Made by a program: the position numbers and the translations under genes
Part shown: positions 6,682 through 11,145 of the stretch, piece by piece
Layout: each line of letters begins with the position of its first letter
Position numbering within the stretch: the first letter of the stretch is position 1
NCBI GenBank assembly: GCA_028822475.1
Contig: JAPKDT010000050.1
Span: 1-11,145 of the forward strand
Source of the DNA: SAR324 cluster bacterium
Lineage (GTDB): Bacteria > SAR324 > NAC60-12
DNA: 11,145 bases
Reading direction: 5' to 3'
Notes under the pieces: model-generated
Told to the model about the DNA's origin: nothing
The model's database searches: none
What the model saw: the letters and a program-made list of their open reading frames with translations, nothing else

Positions 6682-6731
6682 AAGTCACAGGCTTTTTTGC
6701 GAAGTCCAGGATTGATTTTCCCCAAGTCCAG
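6682..6731 (+). repeat. Three AAGTC(A)CAG direct repeats spaced about two helical turns
   Basis: AAGTCACAG starts at 6682, AAGTCCAG at 6702 and AAGTCCAG at 6724, giving spacings of 20 and 22 bases, close to two turns of DNA. The last two copies are identical over 8 bases. Such phasing places the copies on one face of the helix, as in multi-site activator or repressor regions. The function and the binding protein are unknown. Confidence 0.4.
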
Positions 6732-6736
6732 CTAAC

Positions 6737-6764
6737 TATGCAATAGTTTCATTATTATTGCATA
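6737..6764. repeat. 9-bp inverted repeat TATGCAATA-N10-TATTGCATA
   Basis: The arms are perfect: 6737-6745 and 6756-6764, with a 10-base loop. The left arm also sits in a second, overlapping dyad, AACTAT-GCA-ATAGTT (6734-6748). The stem is AT-rich and has no T-tail, so a regulator-binding dyad is more likely than a terminator. It directly follows the AAGTC(A)CAG repeats and lies about 135 bases before nrdJ. Confidence 0.45.
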
Positions 6765-6842
6765 AAATATACTGAATTAAATTTAAGAATCCGGACTTTA
6801 AGTTTTACACGTTTAAGTATACTTTAATCAGTGAAGGAAACC

Positions 6843-6875
6843 ATGGATTGGGTAAACTTCATCTTTATTTTATAA
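6843..6875 (+). CDS. Possible leader peptide or upstream ORF before nrdJ (10 codons)
   Basis: ATG at 6843 starts the short ORF MDWVNFIFIL, ending in TAA at 6873-6875, 22 bases before the nrdJ start and in a different frame. A Shine-Dalgarno GAAGGA (6833-6838) precedes the ATG at acceptable spacing and is better than the one for nrdJ itself. If it is transcribed it could be a leader peptide affecting nrdJ translation. If the TATAAT at 6871 is the true nrdJ promoter, this ORF would lie upstream of the transcript and mean nothing. Short ORFs with a ribosome-binding site do arise by chance. Confidence 0.25.
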   Translation: MDWVNFIFIL

Positions 6876-6876
6876 T
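6849..6876 (+). promoter_or_regulatory. Candidate nrdJ promoter
   Basis: A perfect TATAAT (6871-6876) lies 22 bases before the nrdJ ATG. The best -35 candidate, TTGGGT (6849-6854), matches TTGACA at only three positions, with a 16-base spacer. Initiation near 6883 would leave a leader of about 15 bases, just enough for the AAAAAGG Shine-Dalgarno. No stronger + strand promoter stood out in the intergenic region, although TATACT boxes occur at 6768 and 6818. Confidence 0.35.
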
Positions 6877-6897
6877 ACAAAACACAAAAAGGCATAC

Positions 6898-9800
6898 ATG
6901 AAAATTAAACGCCTCTTCACCATGGAAGGTGAGAGTCCATATCAGTCGATGGAATTTGAAAACCGCAGTTCAATAATCCGCAATCTGGATGGCTCTGTAG
7001 TCTCAGAGTGGGAAAAAGTTGCTGTACCAAAAGATTGGTCTCAGGTAGCAACTGATATCATGGCACAGAAATATTTCCGCAAAGCCGGAATTCCTAAACA
7101 TCTCAAAGCAGCTAAAGAAAGAGGAATCCCCGCATGGCTGCAACCTTCTCTACATGATCAGGCAAAGCAGGAACAGGAAGCAGTAGAAACTTCCGGAGAT
7201 AATTCCACCACTTCAGAAACTGATGCACGTGAGGTTTTTCACCGGCTTGTCGGCTGCTGGACTTATTGGGGTTATAAGAATAACTATTTTGATACAGAAG
7301 AAGACGCCCGCGCTTTTTATGATGAATTATGCCACATGCTGGCCAACCAAATGGCAGCACCAAATTCTCCTCAATGGTTCAATACTGGACTAAACTGGGC
7401 TTACGGAGTGGACGGTCCTGCACAGGGACATTATTACGTTGACACAAAAACCGAAGAAGTTACCCCTTCCAAAGACGCATATACGCGACCGCAGCCGCAT
7501 GCGTGCTTTATCCAGTCAGTCAAAGACGATTTGGTGCGTGAAGGCGGCATCATGGATTTGTGGACCCGTGAAGCGCGTCTTTTTAAATACGGTTCAGGAA
7601 CAGGCTCCAACTTTTCTGATTTACGTGGAGATATGGAACCACTGTCCGGAGGAGGTGTATCTTCAGGACTGATGTCATTCCTCAAGATTGGTGATTCTGC
7701 AGCAGGTGCGATCAAGTCCGGCGGAACTACACGTCGTGCAGCAAAGATGATCTGTATTGATGCCGATCATCCTGATATTGAAAAATTTATTAACTGGAAA
7801 GTTAATGAAGAGCAAAAAGTCGCAGCCCTGGTGGCAGGTTCCAAGACGATAAAAGAACTGATCAACGAACTATTCAGCGCGATTCACGCCTGGGGAAATG
7901 AAACTGAAAAGTTTGACCTCAAGTTGAATAAGGACCTGCGTAAAGTCGCTAAAAAAGCTCGACTGGCACAAATGCCTTTCAGCTATGTTCACCGTATCAT
8001 CCATTTGGCCCAGCAGGGTTACACAGACGTCTTGTTTGAAGAATACGATACAGACTGGAACTCTGAAGCATATCAAACTGTTGCAGGACAAAATGCCAAC
8101 AATTCAATCCGTCTTAATAATGCCTTCATGGAAGCCGTTGAGCAGGACAAAGACTGGGATCTTTACTGGCGTGTTGAAAAAGTAAAAGCGAAAAAGGAAG
8201 GTAGAAAACCTGTTCCGTGCAAGACGCTCAAGGCAACTGAACTATGGGAAGAGATTGCCTACGCAGCTTGGGCCTCAGCAGATCCCGGGATTCAGTTCGA
8301 TACAACAATCAATGAATGGCACACCTGCCCCGCGGATGGACCGATTCGGGCATCTAATCCATGCAGTGAATACATGTTTTTGGATGACACTGCGTGCAAC
8401 TTGGCTTCCTTGAATTTGATGCGCTTCCGTGATCCTAAAACCGGAGAACTTGATATTGTTAAATTAAGACACGGATCCAGGATTTGGACAATTGTTTTAG
8501 AAATAAGTGTTCTGATGGCGCAATTTCCAAGTAAGAACATTGCTAAACTTTCCTATGACTTCCGTACACTCGGTTTGGGTTATGCAAATTTGGGAACGTA
8601 TTTAATGGTTAACGGAATTCCTTATGATTCTCCGGAAGCCCTTGCTATTTGCGGTGCGGTGACTTCCATCATGCATATGACTTCTTACTCAACTTCCGCG
8701 GAAATGGCAAAAGAGCTAGGCACATTTGCAGGATATGAGAGAAACAAGGAAAATATGCTGCGGGTGCTCCGTAATCACCGGCGTGCTGCTTTTCGTGCTC
8801 CGGATAGTGAATATGAAGGTTTGACCATCAAACCTGTCGGTATTGACAGTCAGCATTGCCCTCCTGAATTGCTAAAAGCAGCTCAACAAGATGCAAATCA
8901 GGCTTTGAAACTTGGGGAAAAACATGGTTTCCGTAATGCGCAGGTCACAGTGATTGCACCCACCGGAACCATCGGCCTGTTAATGGATTGCGACACAACC
9001 GGAATTGAACCGGACTTTGCGCTGGTTAAGTTCAAGAAACTGGCTGGAGGTGGTTATTTCAAAATCATCAATAATTCCATCCCGTTAGCTTTAAAGAAAC
9101 TTGGTTACGCAGACTCAGAAGTTGCGGATATTGTGCATTATATCAAGGGCTATGCACGTTTAGAGGGAAGTCCATGCATCAATGCGAATGTTTTACGCAG
9201 CAAAGGTTTTACGGATGAAGTACTCAAGCGCATAGAAGAACAGTTACCAACCGCATTTGATATCAGCTTTGTTTTCAACCTCTATACACTTGGAGAGTCA
9301 TTCTGCAAGGAAACACTGGGGTTGACTGATGAGCAGCTTGGAAATTTTGAATTCAGTATCCTCAAGCATCTCGGATTCACCAGAAAGGAAATAGAAGCGG
9401 CAAATGATTATATTTGCGGAACTATGACCAGTGAAAACGCTCCACATCTCAAACAGGAACATTACAGTGTTTTCGACTGTGCAAACAAGTGCGGACGCAC
9501 TGGTAAGCGCTTTATTGCATCTGATGCGCACATCCGGATGATGGCTGTTGCTCAGCCTTTCATTTCCGGTTCGATATCTAAAACTATCAACATGCCGGGT
9601 GATGCTAATGTGACTGATATTAAGCAGGCATTTTCCACTTCCTGGCACAACGGTTTAAAATGCAACGCACTTTACAGGGATGGTTCCAAACTCAGTCAAC
9701 CGCTCAACGTGAGTGTAGAAGAAGATTTGTGGGACGAAGACGAGGCAGAGGAAAGTATCGCGGCTCAACAACCAGCGCCAATCAGGATTGCGGAAAAAAT

Positions 9801-10590
9801 TATTCACCGCTACATCGCCAAACGCAGAAAATTACCTCATCGCCGTAACGGCTACACACAAAAAGCGGTGATCGGAGGACACAAGCTCTACCTGCGTACC
9901 GGTGAGTATGATGACGGTACTATAGGCGAAATTTTTCTCGATATGCACAAAGAAGGAGCGGCGTTCAGAAGTTTGATGAACAGCTTTGCGATTGCCATTT
10001 CACTTGGACTGCAACACGGTGTGCCGTTGGAAGAATTTGTGGAAGCCTTTATTTTCACCCGTTTTGAACCAAACGGAATGGTTTCCGGAAATGATAATAT
10101 CAAAATGAGCACATCCATCATTGATTACGTTTTCCGTGAACTGGCAATTTCCTATCTGGGTCGTAACGATTTGTCACATGTCAATTCAGATGAACTGCAG
10201 GCAAGTGCTGTGCATACGCAGAATGAGACTGAACCTGAGTTCGACAATGAACAGCTAGTCTCTGAAAGAACTCTTAGTACTGAAGAAAGCCAGGCCTTTC
10301 TGGAAGAGTCGGACAATGATTTTAAAGGAGTTGATTTTTCGCTCTTGAAAAATTCAGAACCGGAAGCAGAACAGGCACATGCGGATTTTTCAGGCAATGC
10401 GAATTTTACCGGAGAGGCTTCCGGAGAAAGTTGGGAAGCACAGAAACGTTCCACATCGAGCCTTGTTCAGGAAGCACGGATGAAAGGCTATGAAGGTGAA
10501 TCATGCCACACCTGTCAACAGTTCACTATGGTACGTAATGGTTCTTGTCTCAAGTGTGCCTCCTGCGGTGCAACCAGCGGTTGTTCCTGA
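6898..10590 (+). CDS. nrdJ: Adenosylcobalamin-dependent (class II) ribonucleoside-diphosphate reductase NrdJ
   Basis: A 1230-residue class II ribonucleotide reductase, which makes deoxyribonucleotides using an adenosylcobalamin-derived thiyl radical and therefore works with or without oxygen. Visible core features: first active-site cysteine in PHACFIQSV (Cys203), GSGTGSNFSDLRG, the finger loop NPCSE with Asn487, radical Cys489 and Glu491, its disulfide partner Cys500 in TACNLASLNL, the LGLGYANLGTYL helix, and phosphate-binding PTGTIG (688-693). A TSCPD domain follows at about 962-1085. An acidic low-complexity linker (about 1095-1190) then leads to a cysteine-rich tail: C1203-x2-C1206, C1217-x2-C1220-x2-C1223 and C1229. 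The tail should shuttle electrons from thioredoxin to the active site and may bind zinc. No N-terminal ATP-cone is evident, no intein is present, and the length is normal for this subfamily. The ATG at 6898 follows AAAAAGG. The gene stands alone. Confidence 0.96.
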   Translation: MKIKRLFTMEGESPYQSMEFENRSSIIRNLDGSVVSEWEKVAVPKDWSQVATDIMAQKYFRKAGIPKHLKAAKERGIPAWLQPSLHDQAKQEQEAVETSGDNSTTSETDAREVFHRLVGCWTYWGYKNNYFDTEEDARAFYDELCHMLANQMAAPNSPQWFNTGLNWAYGVDGPAQGHYYVDTKTEEVTPSKDAYTRPQPHACFIQSVKDDLVREGGIMDLWTREARLFKYGSGTGSNFSDLRGDMEPLSGGGVSSGLMSFLKIGDSAAGAIKSGGTTRRAAKMICIDADHPDIEKFINWKVNEEQKVAALVAGSKTIKELINELFSAIHAWGNETEKFDLKLNKDLRKVAKKARLAQMPFSYVHRIIHLAQQGYTDVLFEEYDTDWNSEAYQTVAGQNANNSIRLNNAFMEAVEQDKDWDLYWRVEKVKAKKEGRKPVPCKTLKATELWEEIAYAAWASADPGIQFDTTINEWHTCPADGPIRASNPCSEYMFLDDTACNLASLNLMRFRDPKTGELDIVKLRHGSRIWTIVLEISVLMAQFPSKNIAKLSYDFRTLGLGYANLGTYLMVNGIPYDSPEALAICGAVTSIMHMTSYSTSAEMAKELGTFAGYERNKENMLRVLRNHRRAAFRAPDSEYEGLTIKPVGIDSQHCPPELLKAAQQDANQALKLGEKHGFRNAQVTVIAPTGTIGLLMDCDTTGIEPDFALVKFKKLAGGGYFKIINNSIPLALKKLGYADSEVADIVHYIKGYARLEGSPCINANVLRSKGFTDEVLKRIEEQLPTAFDISFVFNLYTLGESFCKETLGLTDEQLGNFEFSILKHLGFTRKEIEAANDYICGTMTSENAPHLKQEHYSVFDCANKCGRTGKRFIASDAHIRMMAVAQPFISGSISKTINMPGDANVTDIKQAFSTSWHNGLKCNALYRDGSKLSQPLNVSVEEDLWDEDEAEESIAAQQPAPIRIAEKIIHRYIAKRRKLPHRRNGYTQKAVIGGHKLYLRTGEYDDGTIGEIFLDMHKEGAAFRSLMNSFAIAISLGLQHGVPLEEFVEAFIFTRFEPNGMVSGNDNIKMSTSIIDYVFRELAISYLGRNDLSHVNSDELQASAVHTQNETEPEFDNEQLVSERTLSTEESQAFLEESDNDFKGVDFSLLKNSEPEAEQAHADFSGNANFTGEASGESWEAQKRSTSSLVQEARMKGYEGESCHTCQQFTMVRNGSCLKCASCGATSGCS

Positions 10591-10633
10591 GCAATATACA
10601 GGCGTTTTGAGTTTGTTTTACTTTACGCCATGC

Positions 10634-10647
10634 AGCCTGAGGCTTTT
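10634..10647 (+). terminator. Weak intrinsic-terminator-like hairpin after nrdJ
   Basis: AGCC-TGA-GGCT followed by three T, 44 bases after the nrdJ stop. The stem is only 4 bp, so alone it would be weak. It precedes the much longer hairpin at 10662-10713 and could act with it. Confidence 0.25.
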
Positions 10648-10661
10648 AGAAATAATATGTG

Positions 10662-10713
10662 AGGCACAGTCTACCTGGAAACAAGTATATCGTTTCCAGG
10701 TAGACTGTTGCCT
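10662..10713. terminator. Long hairpin downstream of nrdJ
   Basis: The core is a perfect 16-bp inverted repeat: CAGTCTACCTGGAAAC (10667-10682) and GTTTCCAGGTAGACTG (10692-10707), with a 9-base loop. Allowing one bulged T (10709), pairing extends outward by AGGCA/TGCCT to about 21 bp (10662-10713). It lies 72 bases after the nrdJ stop and 74 before the gspK start, the right place for a terminator. The downstream T-run is only TTT, poor for a classical intrinsic terminator, so it may instead mark an mRNA 3' end or be a repeat element. It is symmetrical and could work on either strand. Confidence 0.6.
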
Positions 10714-10786
10714 TTAAGACATTTGCTGCTGTAAACTTTGTTCGGCAGGTTGAAATGTAAAAGCCTGTCTTCAAAGCTTTAAATTC

Positions 10787-11145
10787 ATGTCTCACCTCCC
10801 AGGATCTCCTCCCTCTCCTCTTAAGACTACTTCACAACGTGGAATTGCCTTGTTGATTACCCTGGTTATTTTGGCTTTGCTTGCGGTTTTCATGACCGAG
10901 TTTGCATTTGAAACCAAACTTGAAACTCGGGGAATTCAAAATTACCAGGCTTCCTTCAAAGCTAGAAATGCAGTTAAATCCATGTTTAAGGCAGTTTTAG
11001 AAGGTTTGAAAGGACAGGATGAGGTAAAGTTTTTCAGAGTATATTTAAAGGATTTATTAAGACTGGGAAATATGAGCAATGAAATATCTTTTTTGAATCC
11101 ACCTCAACCTGTTCGCTTGCCTGCAGGAATCATTGCAGATTTTCC
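10787..11145 (+). CDS. gspK: GspK-like minor pseudopilin of type II secretion (5' part, runs off the window)
   Basis: This ORF runs from ATG 10787 to the window edge with no stop, giving 119 codons plus two bases. The N-terminus is a prepilin leader of 19 residues ending SQRG, with cleavage expected between Gly19 and Ile20. A hydrophobic helix (IALLITLVILALLAVFMTEF) follows. The mature +5 position is Ile, not the Glu of major pseudopilins, which is characteristic of GspK. The following FAFETKLETRGIQNYQASFKARNAVKS matches the GspK pattern of a Thr/Glu-rich helix followed by an Ala/Arg-Asn segment. GspK caps the pseudopilus tip in the type II secretion system. No good Shine-Dalgarno precedes the ATG; an in-frame stop at 10751 and no other start codon before 10787 fix it. 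The usual upstream gspG-H-I-J genes are absent. Length and the C-terminal domain cannot be judged. Confidence 0.72.
   Translation, partial: MSHLPGSPPSPLKTTSQRGIALLITLVILALLAVFMTEFAFETKLETRGIQNYQASFKARNAVKSMFKAVLEGLKGQDEVKFFRVYLKDLLRLGNMSNEISFLNPPQPVRLPAGIIADF

Larger units (their letters stand above)
6400..6897. other. AT-rich divergent intergenic region between hemW and nrdJ
   Basis: This 498-base stretch has no long ORF on either strand. It holds the hemW promoter at the left, several short inverted repeats (6546-6560, 6567-6590, 6589-6601), three spaced AAGTC(A)CAG repeats (6682-6731), a 9-bp inverted repeat (6737-6764), a 10-codon upstream ORF (6843-6875) and a TATAAT box near nrdJ. It is long for a divergent promoter region in an otherwise compact window. 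I looked for a cobalamin riboswitch (GCCACTG-type B12 box) because the downstream enzyme needs B12, and found none. Confidence 0.7.

Noticed and set aside
6400..6897. Cobalamin riboswitch upstream of nrdJ
   Set aside because: Expected from function, but no B12-box-like GCCACTG motif or multi-helix fold could be found by eye on either strand.
9298..9648. Minus-strand ORF of 116 codons inside nrdJ
   Set aside because: Fully within a highly conserved gene on the other strand; composition and lack of any motif mark it as a shadow frame.
10152..10454. Minus-strand, Ser/Cys-rich 100-codon ORF opposite the NrdJ linker
   Set aside because: Its odd composition is explained by reading the acidic, Glu/Ser-rich linker codons backwards.
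6898..10590. Intein in nrdJ
   Set aside because: Ribonucleotide reductases often carry inteins, but all catalytic motifs are at normal spacing and the total length is normal.
10490..10717. Plus-strand 75-codon ORF overlapping the nrdJ end and running into the hairpin
   Set aside because: It starts inside nrdJ out of frame and ends beyond the long hairpin; nothing suggests translation.
1..11145. CRISPR array, transposon, prophage or defence/toxin-antitoxin system
   Set aside because: No regularly spaced repeats of CRISPR size, no transposase, integrase, nuclease or toxin-like ORF on either strand.

Overview
The window reads as chromosome from a low-to-mid GC, Gram-negative, flagellated bacterium. 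The evidence is a type II secretion pseudopilin (outer-membrane system), a FliA-type flagellin promoter, Shine-Dalgarno led genes and an adenosylcobalamin-dependent ribonucleotide reductase. A proteobacterial or deltaproteobacterial-like lineage, for example the marine SAR324 type, would fit, but I cannot place it from sequence alone. No tRNA, rRNA, CRISPR array, insertion sequence or phage gene is visible.

Layout. Positions 6-3373 (+) hold four tightly packed genes, livH-livM-livG-livF: both permeases and both ATPases of a branched-chain amino acid type (HAAT family) ABC importer. The substrate-binding protein is not in view and may lie upstream. A hairpin separates this operon from a convergent, apparently monocistronic flagellin gene (5033-3426, -). 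The flagellin has a very good sigma-28 promoter at 5145-5119. Behind it, on the same strand, is hemW (6399-5176, -), a radical SAM haem chaperone, with a good sigma-70 promoter at 6498-6470. A 498-base AT-rich divergent intergenic region (6400-6897) then leads into nrdJ (6898-10590, +), a 1230-residue class II ribonucleotide reductase. A long hairpin at 10662-10713 closes nrdJ. The window ends inside the start of a GspK-like minor pseudopilin gene (10787 onward, +).

The genes do not form one pathway. They are independent housekeeping or cell-surface units: amino acid uptake, motility, haem handling, dNTP synthesis and protein secretion. I see no convincing novel multi-gene system. What deserves a second look is mostly non-coding: the FliA promoter with a hairpin at the predicted 5' end of the flagellin mRNA, the structured hemW-nrdJ intergenic region (three helically spaced direct repeats, a 9-bp inverted repeat, a 10-codon upstream ORF), and the unusually long hairpin after nrdJ.
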